Source: Pardosa pseudoannulata
Taxonomy: Eukaryota > Arthropoda > Arachnida > Araneae > Lycosidae
DNA length: 64,000 nt
Direction of reading: 5' to 3'
Assembly (NCBI GenBank): GCA_032207245.1
Contig: CM063503.1
Span: 109,561,354 to 109,625,353, forward strand
Shown here: positions 9,741-21,500 of the stretch, in pieces
How the letters are laid out: each line of letters begins with the position of its first letter
Numbering within the stretch: the stretch's first letter is position 1
Made by a program: the position numbers and the translations under genes
Notes under the pieces: generated by a model
Told to the model about the DNA's origin: nothing
The model's database searches: none
Seen by the model: only the letters and a program-made list of their open reading frames with translations

Positions 9741-11970
9741 TTAAACGTGTCTCCGAACATTTTCCTTATAACCAAATCAACATTCTCCAGTACAAAAATA
9801 ACACTATTTCTTAAAATATTGCAAATACAATAGCATCAGTCTTTAGTGACATTTGTTCAGGCAATAGTTTGCAGTCTCCATTCCATAAAATCAAATTAGC
9901 TACTGAGAGAAAGCCTTTATATTTTAAAAGAATCTCAATTACGTTATAATAGAAATTTTACATAGCAATTTTACCTCATATGAGTAAATGAAGTTTTGCT
10001 TAATACCCACAATTCAGCTACAGGTTCTGACAATATTTCTTATGTCGTGCTTAAAAACCTCTTTTCAGATTATCTAAATAACCTGCTTCACTTATATAAT
10101 AGAATTTGGCAAGAACAAACCTTTCCGAATTCCTGGAGAACAATCCCCATTATTCCCATCCTGAAATTCAACAAAGGTCCTAAAAACCGACTGAACTAAG
10201 GTCGTATAGCTCTCCCAAACGGCTTGTGCAAGATTTTTAGAATAAAATGTTAAATGCTCATCTGGTTTTCTATGTCGAAGTAATAACCAATTGTCTCTCT
10301 TTCAAATCGGGTTTCGCCGTGGTAAATGCACTATTGATAATATTGTTGAGTTAGAAAGCAAATTCCCAACGCTTTTGTTAAGATATCAAATTGTGTCAAT
10401 TTTTATTGACATTTAGAAGATTTATGACATTAAGAGGGAGGTACGGCATATTGCATAACTTTTACAATTTTGACTTCAGGGATAACCTGCAAATTTTCTT
10501 AAAAATGTTTTTTTACATCTGTGACAGTTTGAGGTCCGTACTGGAAATATTTTTTCAGATGTTTTTATTGAAGAAGAGGGTGTGCCACAAGGTAGTGTTC
10601 TAAGTGTCACATATTTTAATTTCACCATTGATGGTATTCTAAAGCTAATTACTACTACAGTAAAAGGAAATCTTTATGTTGATGACATTCATTTTTGTTG
10701 TAAAGGCGCAGATAAGCGTTTTGTTGTTACGCGACTCCAAACGTGATAATGGTTGTATGATTTATGGTTCCGCTAGGAAATCCATCCTAGCAAAACTCAA
10801 CTTTATTCATCACGCTGCTCTACGCCTTTGCTCAGGAGCGTTCAGAACCTCTCCTGTTAAAAATTTGTACGTTTGCTGCTATAAAGAACTCCTCAATCTT
10901 AGAAGGAAATTTTTATATCTTTGTTATTTTTTTAAAAGTGTCATCCGTTACTCATCAATCTGTAAAAAATCATAATTTTAATCAATCTCTTATGCGTTTG
11001 CATGCAGCTAGGCCTTCTTGTGTCCTTCCTTTTCACCAGAGGATCGAAAATGCTTTGGACGAAATTGAGTTTTTTAACTGTGGCATTTTAAGAATTGACA
11101 ATTCTAAAGGTCCTTGGAATTTTTCCAATTTTACTTTTCTTAATCCCTTTAAAAATTTTGACAAAGGGTTTACCCCTGATATTATTTATTACCAAAGTTT
11201 TTACTGACGGTTCTAAACAAGGTAATTTTGTGTTGTGTGCTTTTGTTATCCAGTACAATATATATATATAGCTATAGATTGCATTCCGAGCTTTCTATTT
11301 ACTACCTTTGAATTTTAGTCATTTTTAAAGGCTTGAAAGAGCTATCCCATCGTTAGAAAGGTAATTATATTTTTACTCTGACTCGAAAAGTGTCTTACAA
11401 TCTCTTTTTTTCCGAGGTACGATATTCACCCTCTAATATTATAGGTCCTCGACCTTATTAAAAACCTAATATCTATGTGCTTTACCATTCTTTTTAGCTG
11501 GGTTTCGTCACATGTGGGAATTAAATCAAATAAGAATGATGATAAAGCCGCAAAAGCTACTAGTCACTTCTGTGATATATCTGTGCCCTTTGTGACATCA
11601 AAATCTATGAAAAAATATACAAAAAAATCTGTTGTATTAGAAGTGGCGAGATTCTTGGGATGAAATGACTGATAATAAATTGCGTACCATTATACTGAAC
11701 ATTGAAATTTTTCTGTACTTTGGCATCTAGAGATGATGTTATTCTTGCTTCCAGATTGGTCATACGTATTTTACCCATCGTCATCTTTTACTCGGATAAT
11801 CACCTCCAGTTTTCGATCACTGTAATGCAGTCATCTCTTTAAAGAATTTTACCCTCACATCTGAATTTTGTACTTCATTGCTGTTTTCATTACTTTTGGT
11901 TTTGTTTTCTCTTTTTTCTACACGAGTTTAGCATATTTACTTGTTTGCGTTTATCTTCTGCCATCCTTTT
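9741..11970 (+). mobile_element. 5'-truncated, decayed LINE copy (A/D subfamily)
   Basis: It joins the previous tail within the KRVSEHFPYNQINIL region (linker between endonuclease and RT) and continues through RT remnants (AATGSDNISYV-like at 9996, YRPI lost, VPQGS near 10580, YVDD degraded to a MLMTFIF frame). An internal deletion near 10740 joins the region after YVDD to DNGCMIYGSARKS. Then follow RNase H and knuckle remnants with many stops. It has more substitutions than its neighbours, so it is older. Its 3' UTR is cut at 11970 by element B, and its tail is missing. Confidence 0.82.
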
Positions 11971-11980
11971 CTTCCCCTCA

Positions 11981-12033
11981 GGGGGTTCACTTTCTTTAAG
12001 TGAACACGGGCTTCACGACCCCGAGGTTTCCCC
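11981..12033 (+). promoter_or_regulatory. Conserved three-stem 5' RNA motif of LINE B
   Basis: Outer stem GGGG 11981-11984 with CCCC 12030-12033. First arm GTTCACTT 11985-11992 with AAGTGAAC 11998-12005. Second arm CGGG 12007-12010 with CCCG 12020-12023. The first arm differs from element A at several paired positions on both strands, so pairing is kept while sequence is not. A degenerate second unit with GGGTGTCGCGTCCC follows near 12080-12110. Confidence 0.65.
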
Positions 12034-12263
12034 AGTGTCTTTTTTCTCCCTCCGTGGGGCTTGCTACCTCTTGGCAGGCGTGGGTGTCGCGTCCCCAGTG
12101 TACCCTAGCGCTCTTTTCCCTTTTTCCCTTCTTTCTGTCCTTTTGTGTTGTCCTTCCTCTTTTTTCTGAACCTGTCTCTTTCCCCTCCCTCTGGAGTTCT
12201 TTCTAACACGTTTTTGTTTCGGTTTTCTGTACTAATCTGGTGTATTTAGTTTTGTTCCTACTG

Positions 12264-12330
12264 TTAAAAAAAAATAAAAATAAAAATAAAAAATTTAAAA
12301 ACTAAAAAAGAAGAAAAAAAAATTTGTGTT
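12264..12330 (+). repeat. A-rich tract inside the LINE B 5' UTR
   Basis: A run of A with scattered T and G separates two GC-rich 5' UTR modules. A similar tract lies at 24793-24862 in element C, in the same place. It may be the trace of an old fusion through a poly(A) tail (inference). It is not the element end, because the ORFs follow downstream. Confidence 0.7.
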
Positions 12331-12773
12331 GTGCTTTCTGTCCCCTTCGGAGCCTTCACTGTATCAATACCGATCTCCGCCCATCCAACCTCGACTTTAC
12401 TGGGTCCTGTACCACTCTTCGGCCTCTCCCGCAAGGGATACCGTTTGGGCTCGGGAACGGACCCTGTTGGGGTTGTGTCGGTGAAGAGGAGTGGCGTACT
12501 GTGTTGGTATTGGTTGAGGAACGTTCACCTGAAACGGTCCCGGAGGTTGAAAACCCTTCGTCACGTGTATCTCTATGATGGGCGTCGCGACGTATCGAGA
12601 AATCCTCCACGGCTGTGGACCCTGTGCACCAGGTGCACGTTACGGCCCGGCCCCTGTTATCTAGTTGCGGAGTTTTCCGGCGGTTACATTTTACACGTTA
12701 GGAAAGTGTGGAAGGCGGGGTCTGGCAGGGGCCCCGTTCAGACTGGAAGGAATCCGTGATTTATTTTTTCATG

Positions 12774-14020
12774 ATGGCTGCAACTAAAGAATATTTAGGT
12801 GCGGCTTCATGGGCGGATCTGTCAGAGAGTCTTATCGTTGACTCTCAAAAATGCAACTTGCGTTTTTTTATAAAAGCTCACAGAAGGTACTTTTGACAAA
12901 ATATCCCCTTTCTTAATCCACAAATGCTTACAAACAGCAATCGGTAATGTGAAATCTGTAAAAAAACTAAGATCAGGTGATTTACTGGTCGAAGCTGATT
13001 CCTCAGATCAAGCTCTTACACTCTCTACATGCTCCAAGCTTGGCCATCTGGCTGTATCTGTCACCCCTCATAGTACTCTAAATTTCTCACGTGGTGTTAT
13101 CTCAGAATCTGATCTAACTCTAGTCCCTGAAAATGAAATCCTTGAAAACCTTCGTGACCAAAAAGTAAGTGCTGTCCGAAGGATAACTATTCGCCGTGAT
13201 GGAAACAGTCTTCCCACAAAACACCTAATCCTAACTTTTAATACACCCATAATGCCATCCTACATAAAAGCCGGATACCTACGATGTTCCGTTCGTCCGT
13301 ACATCCCGAACCCACTCAGGTGCTTTCAGTGCCAGCGATTCGGGCATTAGAAGTTGTCTTGTCGCGGAAACCTTACCTGTGCACGCTGCTCTGAAGTTGG
13401 TCATGACAGTGACAATTGCACTAAATCACCTCTGTGTGTGAATTGCAAAGGGTCCCATCCCTCCTTCTCACGAACGTGTCCATCTTGGCAGCTTGAAAAG
13501 GAAATAACAACTGTAAAAACTAACAAGAACATCACCTATCCTGAGGCACGTAAATTTGTTATCGCTCGTTCACCGAAGGCTGGAATCTCCTACGCTACTT
13601 CAATGACAGTTAAATCAGTCAAGAATGTGGGAACGCAAACGGACGCAACTGAACATGTTAACAGAACCTCTTTAGATCTTCCGTTAACAAAGCAAAACCA
13701 GACCTTACCGACACCCAGACGAAGAAGTCGAAAAAAAATTAATAAATCTGAACCCCTAACCCAACAGTCTTATAGTACCCATCAAAGTGAAAATAGTTCT
13801 TCTGTCCAAAACGTGGTTAAATATCCACCACCAAAAAAACCTAAGCAAACCACTCCTCAAAAAAATTACGTATAAAGACTTTCTGAAAAATAAGAAACAT
13901 GCAAATAAAACTGATAACTTTGAAGACTTATTGAAAGTCTATGTCTCCCCTGAGGAAGACATGCTGTCAGACAAAGCTTCTGATATGGATGCAGATGCAT
14001 CCACTTCCTCCGATCGCTAG
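12774..14020 (+). pseudogene. LINE B ORF1 (gag-like), broken
   Basis: The start is ATG 12774 (MAATKEYLGAASWADLSE). A frameshift near 12890 is followed by the RRM-like region (KSVKKLRSGDLLVEAD) and RRITIRRDGNSLPTKHLILTF. In knuckle 1, CFQCQRFGH is followed by TAG at 13348-13350. Knuckles 2 and 3 are CARCSEVGHDSDNC and CVNCKGSHPSFSRTC. A KNVGTQTD motif sits near 13624-13650. A second frameshift near 13870 leads to an acidic tail with VYVSPEEDML. The same domain order as A. At least three lesions make it non-functional as written. Confidence 0.87.
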
Positions 14021-14050
14021 TCCGCTTTCTCTGTCCTTTTTTTTTCTTTC

Positions 14051-16716
14051 ATGGCACTCCTTTCTTGGAACTGTCGTGGTTTCGTGCATCACGTGTCTGA
14101 CCTGAGAGATCTCGTAAACAAATACCATCCGGCATGCGTTGCTCTGCAGGAAACATACCTTACAGAAACTAAAAATGCCAAACTTAAGCGTTATAGCACA
14201 TTCCGGAAAGATTGCATTGAAGGAGGCAAAGCGTCAGGTGGAGTGGCGTTCTTCACCTCTTTTGATTACCCTACTAGCTCTTGCAATATTCAAACGGACT
14301 TACAGGCCATCGCTATTCGCATTCATATTAACTCTCTTATCACAGTCTGCAGTCTATACCTTCCTCCTAGCACAAGAATAAAACAACAAACTTTAGATAA
14401 CCTAATCAGCCAACTTCCTGAACCTTTCATAATCCTAGGAGACTTTAACGGTCATAGCCCTTTGTGGGGTAGCACTCAGGTTAATCATCGCGGTTCCCAG
14501 ATTGAACAGCTTATTTCCGATCATGACCTATGTTTGTTTAACACTGACCAAATCACTTACTTTCATTCACCTAACAAAACCTATCATTCACTTGATCTGG
14601 CAATCTGCTCTCCGCAACTTTTCTTGCACTGGAAACTAAAAGTCGAGTCATATCTTTATAATAGTGATCACTTCCCCTTAATCCTTTCTCATACTAATAG
14701 GCTCCATACAAATTATAGGATTCCACGTTACATTCTCGATACTGCTGACTGGAATTCTTTCCGTTTGCTAGCCAATATTACAAGTGATATGGTCAAGAAC
14801 ATTTCTATTGACGATTCTGTTAATTTAATTACCGATGCTATCGTAAAAGCCGCTGACGCCTCAATTCGAAAGTCTTCAGGGAGGTATCGCAAACAGACGA
14901 AACCATGGTGGAACGAAGACTGTAAAATCTCCTACAAAAAAAAAGGAAAGCTTTCTATGTCTTCAAACGTTACCCTACCACGGAAAACTATATAACTTAT
15001 AAAAAATGTAAAGCTGTTTTCAGACGAATCCTAAGACGTAGCCAGCGAGATTCATGGAGGAAGTACGTCGGTAGTTTAACTAGCAGTATCTCCAGCAAAG
15101 TCCTGTGGGATAAAGTAAAGCGCTGTTCCGGTGCTTATCCTAATAATCAAATTCACATTCTAAAGGAAAATAACATCACTATCTCCTCTACAAAAGATAT
15201 CACGAATACCATTGCGAGAACATTTGCAGAAATTTCTTCCAACTCCAGCTACTCCTCTAATTTTATTAAGTACAAAATCGCAGCTGAAAGGAAAGCAATT
15301 AATTTCCAAACTAATCTAAACCTGCCCTATAATAATAATTTTACCCTTCTTGAATTAAATAGAGCACTCAAGAAGACACACAATACTTCCTGTGGTCCAG
15401 ACAATATTTCATACTGTATGATAAAAAACCTATCAACTTCAGTTCAAAACTTACTGCATTTATTTAACCGAATTTGGCAAGAACAGACCTTCCCTTCATC
15501 CTGGAGAATGGCAGTTATTATCCCTATTTTAAAGCCCGGAAAAGACCCTACTAATCCTTTAAGCTACCGTCCTATAGCCCTCACAAATTGTTTTTGCAAG
15601 ATATTAGAAAAAATGGTCAATGCCCGACTAATGTATTACTTGGAAAAATATAACTATTTATCAAACTATCAGAGTGGTTTTCGTCGAGGTAGAAATACTG
15701 TTGATAACATTATCGATTTGGAAACAGAATACGTGAAGCTTTTGTAAAGAGAAAACATTTGGTCTCTATCTTTTTTGATATGGAGAAAGCGTATGACCGT
15801 ACATGGAGATACGGTATTAAAAAGAAATTATACAACTTTCAATTGAGGGGTAACCTTCCTATTTTTATCTCAAATTTTTTATCTTTGCGTCATTTTAAAG
15901 TCCGCATCTCTAATTTTTTATCTGATGGGTTTATCCAAGAGGAGGGTGTGCCTCAAGGTTGCGTTCTGAGTGTCACACTGTTCATTATTGCCATAGATGG
16001 TATTTTAAACAATATCCCTCCTACAGTCAAGGGAAGCTTGTACGTTGACGACCTGATGATATCCTGTGAGGGCGCTGACATGAGATTTATCAACAGGCAG
16101 CTCCAAGTGGCAGTTAAGAAGATTAGCGACTGGTCTTCGACAACGGCTTTAGTTTCTCCAACTCAAAAACTTGTTGTGTTCCTTTTACCAACAGGAGAGG
16201 CATTATCCCAGACCCGGATATTACTATCGCGGACAATCCTGTAAATATTAGAAAAGAATATAAATTTCTCGGGGTAATTTTTGACCAGAAATTGACCTTT
16301 CTCCCTCATATTTCATATTTACGCAAAAAGTGCGAAAAAGCAATAAATTTACTACGTGTTCTATCCAGTACGTCTTGGGGATCTGACAGAACCTCATTAA
16401 TGAAGATCTATCGAGCTATAATCCGCTCCAAACTTGATTACGGTTCTGTAGCTTACGGGTCCGCGTAATTCCAATTTAAAGAAATTGAATCCTGTACAAC
16501 ATTCTGCCCTCCGTTTAAGCTCTGGTGCCTTTAGTACCTCCCCGGTGGAGAGCCTTTATGTTGACTGTTATGAGGCCCCTCTCCGATTAAGAAGGAAAGT
16601 TTTATCTCTACACTATTATTTTAGACCTTTATCTTTTAAGAATCATTCCTCTTCATAACTCTATTTTTAGCTCATACCTTAAACGGTTATTTATTCATCG
16701 TCCATCATGCATTCCA
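14051..16716 (+). pseudogene. LINE B ORF2, endonuclease and RT part
   Basis: ATG 14051 begins MALLSWNCRGFVHH. Endonuclease motifs QETYL, ILGDFNGHSPLWG and NSDHFPL are intact to about 14935. There an A-run frameshift breaks the frame, and another follows near 15740. RT motifs YRPIALTNC, FFDMEKAYD, VPQGCVLSVTLF (Cys for the usual Ser) and YVDD (16040-16055) remain. More frameshifts lie after 16140. The frame runs into the insertion of E within the KRLFIHRPSCIP segment; the rest is at 22444-23450. Confidence 0.87.
16680..16716 (+). repeat. 37-bp target-site duplication, left copy (element E)
   Basis: Identical to 22407-22443 on the far side of E. The sequence belongs to B's ORF2. 37 bp is longer than the 14-15 bp duplications seen at A, F and a SINE here. 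It may be genuine, or may be affected by the blended junction that follows. Confidence 0.9.
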
Positions 16717-17284
16717 GGGGGTTTACCTACTAGAATCAAAGACCTTTTGTCAAATTTTAAAAACACTGTTTCGCAATCCCGAGGTACCCCAGCGATCTTT
16801 TCTCATTTCTTTTCTACTCTCCTCTTCTCTTCTACTTTATTCTTATCTTTCTCCCTCGTCGCGGTTTCCTCTTTTGAGGTGAGGGCTCCCCTTGAGTAGC
16901 TGTTTCCGCTCTGTTGTCTCTAGCTCCTCTTGGCGTTCTAACTGCCCACGTGTTTGCGTGCGTAGATACCCGTGTCCTCGGAAATGGGGATTCTGGTAAT
17001 TGAGGGGCTTCCCGTAGGGGAATCATCAGAATGGAATTTCCATTATTGCGGGGAATCTCTAACACATTGCTTTGGCCTCGGCTTCGAGTAAACGGGGGGT
17101 ACGTAAGTTCCGGTGCGTATCAATCGGCTGGTGGATTAGACATTGTCATCTGCTACGGTTCAAGCGATCGGTCTCCTGACTGTGAGCGTATAGGCCCGGC
17201 TAGCACTGGTGCAGAACCCTGCATCCCCTTGTTGGGCTCCATGGTGGGTGGTGCGGTCGGGTCCGAATCTCTATTCCTTTCATT
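16717..17284 (+). promoter_or_regulatory. 5' UTR of LINE E, with blended first 50 bp
   Basis: It starts with GGGGGTTTACCTAC (16717-16730). From 16731 to about 16768 it follows host sequence instead (TAGAATCAAAGACCTTTTGTC as at 22455), then enters TCGCAATCCCGAGGTACCCC of the LINE. The hairpin arm GGTAAAC and the CGGG strand are therefore missing. The rest, to 17284, is GC-rich and collinear with the 5' UTR of A. I do not think the first 50 bp represent a real element end. Confidence 0.75.
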
Positions 17285-18511
17285 ATGGGTTCTAAACACA
17301 AAAATCTCCCCGTCAATGTGTCGTCAAGTGAAAGTTCTGAAACTAATGTATATTCTCGTTTTTTCATAATCAAATGTATCGAAGGAAATTTCCACCAAAC
17401 CTCCCCTTTTCTTGTTCACAAAACCGTCCAATCGGCTGTCGGTGAAGTAACGAATATTAAAAAATTGCAATCTGGAGACCTTCTTGTGGAAGTCGCGAAT
17501 GCAGTCCAAGCAGCAAACATATTTAAACTTAAGAGCGTTGGTTTAAAATCTGTATCCGTGTCTGCTCACAGAACACTCAATCAATGCCGAGGAGTTATAT
17601 CTGAATCTGATCTTCAAAATATATCTGAATCTGAAATTCTGGAAAATCTAAAACAGCAACATGTCAGTGCAGTCCGCCGAATCACCATCCGCAAAGACAA
17701 TAATATTTTCAATACTAAACATCTAATCCTGACATTTGACCTTCCTAAACTTCCTACTACCATCAAAGCCGGATACCTGAATTGCTCTGTCAGACCATAT
17801 ATACCTAACCCCCTACGCTGCTTTAAATGTCAAAGATTTGGTCATTCACAAACCTCCTGCCGTGGTAATATTACTTGTCCGCGTTGTGCTGCCTCTGGAC
17901 ATGGCAGCGAAGGTTGCTCAGAACCATTCAAATGCGTCAACTGCAAGGGTGACCATCCTTCTTATTCAAGATCTTGTCCAAATTGGGCAACCGAAAAAGA
18001 AATACAGGCTGTTAAAATAAAACAAAATATTTCGTACACAGAAGCACGTAACTTAGTAAAGTCAAGTACCCCCAAACCCGGACTCTCTTACTCTGCTGCC
18101 ACTAAAAGTATGAAATCTGTTGGTATTCAAACTGACCCGCCTACTAAAATAGTTACTTTCACATCTCGTTCTCCGTCGCAAACTCGCAGCTCTCCCCAAC
18201 CTACATCCCCAGTTCAGAAAAATAAAAATGTAACCTGTACCCAGACTACGCAAACAAAAACTCAACCGAAAAAAGTCAAAAAGAAAAATGAGAATAGCCA
18301 TTCCAGACCGATGTTTACGAAAGGATCTACATATAAAGCTGACTATTTTAAAGTTAAAAAGATTCCCAAGCAACCCAACATAGACGACAGCATTCTAAAT
18401 CTACGTGCCTCGGACTCTGATCTCTCTGGGGAATCAATGGAAGAAGATGTTTTTGAAAATGAGGCAAAAGGGAGCGTGAGAAATGACAATCCCCTTAAAA
18501 TTTGCTCTTGA
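17285..18511 (+). CDS. LINE E ORF1: gag-like RNA-binding protein
   Basis: Intact 408-aa ORF (MGSKHKNLPVNVSSSE). It has the same layout as ORF1 of A: RRM-like part (FFIIKCIEG...GDLLVEVAN...SVSVSAHRTL), RRITIRKDNN..TKHLILTF, then knuckles CFKCQRFGHSQTSC, CPRCAASGHGSEGC and CVNCKGDHPSYSRSC. Next come ARNLVKSSTPKPGLSYS, KSVGIQTDP, a Lys-rich region and an acidic tail (DLSGESMEEDVFENE). The stop codon TGA overlaps the ORF2 start codon (TGATG at 18509-18513). Expected to bind the element RNA with ORF2 in an RNP. Confidence 0.94.
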   Translation: MGSKHKNLPVNVSSSESSETNVYSRFFIIKCIEGNFHQTSPFLVHKTVQSAVGEVTNIKKLQSGDLLVEVANAVQAANIFKLKSVGLKSVSVSAHRTLNQCRGVISESDLQNISESEILENLKQQHVSAVRRITIRKDNNIFNTKHLILTFDLPKLPTTIKAGYLNCSVRPYIPNPLRCFKCQRFGHSQTSCRGNITCPRCAASGHGSEGCSEPFKCVNCKGDHPSYSRSCPNWATEKEIQAVKIKQNISYTEARNLVKSSTPKPGLSYSAATKSMKSVGIQTDPPTKIVTFTSRSPSQTRSSPQPTSPVQKNKNVTCTQTTQTKTQPKKVKKKNENSHSRPMFTKGSTYKADYFKVKKIPKQPNIDDSILNLRASDSDLSGESMEEDVFENEAKGSVRNDNPLKICS

Positions 18512-21500
18512 TGGCTGTTATTTCTTGGAACTGCCACGGTGTTCGCAACAAGATTGATGACCTAAAAACTCTCGTTTTCGACCATGACCCTGTCTGCCTT
18601 GCTCTACAGGAAACATACCTCAATCTTAATAGTAATCTCAAACTCTATAACTACAAGACTCTCAGAAAAGATTATGATTTGGGTGAACGTGCCTCTGGTG
18701 GAGTCGCCCTCTTGATAAAATGTGACACTCCTTCCATGGAACTCAATCTTAACACAAACCTCCAAGCCGTTGCTGCTCGGGTACATTTAAAGCATCTCAC
18801 TACTATCTGTTGTGTTTATCTCCCTCCCAACGAATCAGTGTCACATAATTCTTTAAATAGACTTATCTATCAACTCCCTCCTCCTTTTATAATAATCGGT
18901 GATTTTAATGCCCACAGCCCCATTTGGGGAAGCACTGACCTGAACAATAGAGGTGAGCTCATTGAAAATCTTATTAATGACTTTTCCCTATGCATTCTGA
19001 ATAACGGCGACAATACTTATTTTCACACCCCTACGCAAACTTTCCATGCAATAGACCTTGCTATCTGCTCTCCCTCCATTTTTCCGTTTTATCACTTCTG
19101 GGTTTCAGATAATTTATATAATAGTGACCACTTCCCGATATTCCTCTCTCCCCGGTATTCGACCACTGACGATTCTACTTCTGTTAACCGTTATATATAT
19201 GATAAGGCAGATTGGAATACCTTTACTTTCCTAGCGAACATCACTGAGAACATGATCGATGGTGATATCAATAAGGTTGTCGATACTGTTACTTTCACTA
19301 TTCTGCAAGCAGCTGATGCCAGCATTCCCTTATCCAGTAACCGCCCTCTTAAAAATAGAAAGCCTTGGTGGAACGAAGAATGCCGTAAAGCCAAGAAGAG
19401 TCAGCAAAAGGCGTGGGGCATTTTCCGTAGATACCCCAATACTGAGAACCTACTAAAATTCCAAAAAGCGAAAGCCCAGGCGAGAAAAGTCAGGAGACGT
19501 TGCCAGCGTGACTCATGGCAACGGTTTGTTTCTAGCATTAACTCAAACATTTCTTCGAAGCAGCTCTGGACGAAAGCAAGGCGTGCTATGGGGATATATT
19601 ATAATAGCAATCCAGTTTCTTGTCTAATTCATAACGGTCAACCTATCTCAAATATTAAAGATATTGCGAATACCATAGCTTCCTCTTTTGCTTCCGCCTC
19701 AAATAGCACCTCATATTCAAGGGAGTTTCTACGCCACAAAATCATAGCTGAAAAGCAATCCTTAAACTTCACCACTGTCTCTAACCTGCCTTACAACTGT
19801 CCCTTTACTGAACTTGAATTTCTTAACAGCTTAAAACACCCTAAAAATTCTTCCCCCGGTCCTGATAACATCACGTATCAAATGCTAAAGCATCTAGCAC
19901 ACAGCTCTCTTCTAAACCTACTACGCTTATATAACCGCATCTGGACAGAGCACACCTTCCCTATTCAGTGGCAATCTGCTATCATTATCCCTATTCCCAA
20001 AGCAGGAAAGAATACTTCTAACCCTATAAATTATCGCCCAATTGCCCTCACTAGCTGCCTTTGTAAAATATTTGAGAGAATGATCAACTCTCGGCTGGTA
20101 TACGTTCTAGAAACCAATAACTGTCTTCCTCCTTTCCAGAGTGGTTTTAGAAAAGGTCGTTCCACCATTGATAATATTCTTTATCTAGAAACGCAGGTTA
20201 GAAATGCTTTTGTGAAAAGGAGCCATTTAGTTTCCATCTTTTTCGATATAGAAAAAGCTTACGATCGCACATGGCGCTATGGCATTCTTTATGATCTGTA
20301 TGAGCTGGGTTTTCGGGGTAACTTGCCGATTTTTATAAAAAATTTTCTTTCACACCGTGAGTTTCGTGTGCGAATAAAAAACACATTTTCTGATGTTTTT
20401 ATTCAGGAAGAGGGAGTGCCTCAAGGCTCAGTCCTTAGTGTGACTCTGTTTAGTATTAAGATTAATCAGGTTTTACTACAGCTTCCTCCTTCCATTAGCG
20501 CTACCCTTTATGTCGATGATCTCCAGATCTCGTGTTCTGGGCAAGATATGCGGTACATCGAGCGGCAACTTCAAGGGGCCATTCGTAATATTACTAAGTG
20601 GACTAACTTGAACGGCTTTAAAATATCTAATGAAAAGACTTCATGTGTTCACTTTTGCCGCAAACGTGGCACCCATCCTGACCCTGAAATCTATCTTGGG
20701 TCAACTAAAATTAATGTCACAGATTCTGCTAAGTTTTTAGGTGTCATCTTCGACAAAAAATTATTTTTTGCTCAGCATGTTTCTTTTATCAGAAAAAAAT
20801 GTGAAAAAACGCTCAACCTTCTTAAAGTCCTAGCTAATACCTCTTGGGGTGCCGATCGCTGTTCTATGCTTCGGATTTACCGTTCTATCATTCGCTCTAA
20901 AATTGACTACGCTTGTTCCGTTTATGGTTCAGCGCGTCCATCAGTTTTACGTAAACTGGACACAGTGCATCATTCTGCACTTCGCATTTGTTCTGGGGCT
21001 TTTAGGACATCACCTGTACAAAGTCTTTATGTTGACTGCTATGAACCGTCATTGAATCATATCCGCTCTCGTATTTCACTGATGACTTTTTATCGCATTT
21101 TATCTCATCCTTCTCATCCTATTAAAAACATTCTTTTAAACCGTCATCATGATCATTTTTATTCTAGTCGCCCATCTTTCATTCCGCCTTTCGGTCTTCG
21201 TATGCGCAGGATTTTAGAGAATTCTTTACTCAAGGACAAGGAAGTGTCGACTTACCCCTATTTTAAAATCCCTCCATGGAAGGAAATTAAAATCTCTTAT
21301 CTGAATCCTTTTAAGGGTTACACAAAAAATGTAACAGATCCCGATATTTATAAACAACTCTTTCACAGTCATAGAGATGGATATATTAGCTATAACGAAA
21401 TATACACTGATGGGTCTAAATCCGAGAACTACGTTGGTTTTGGTGTTGTGTGTGACAATACTGTTCTGAGTTATTGCCTGCCTTCTTATTGTTCTATTTA

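Larger units (their letters stand above)
11971..16716 (+). mobile_element. LINE element B, 5' part (split by element E)
   Basis: A second subfamily, recognisable by its two-module 5' UTR (11971-12773) and its ORF1/ORF2 sequence. It is inserted in the 3' UTR of the preceding truncated copy. It continues after element E at 22407-23689. The split point is in ORF2, between RT and RNase H. Its 5' UTR and overall design match element C. Confidence 0.88.
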
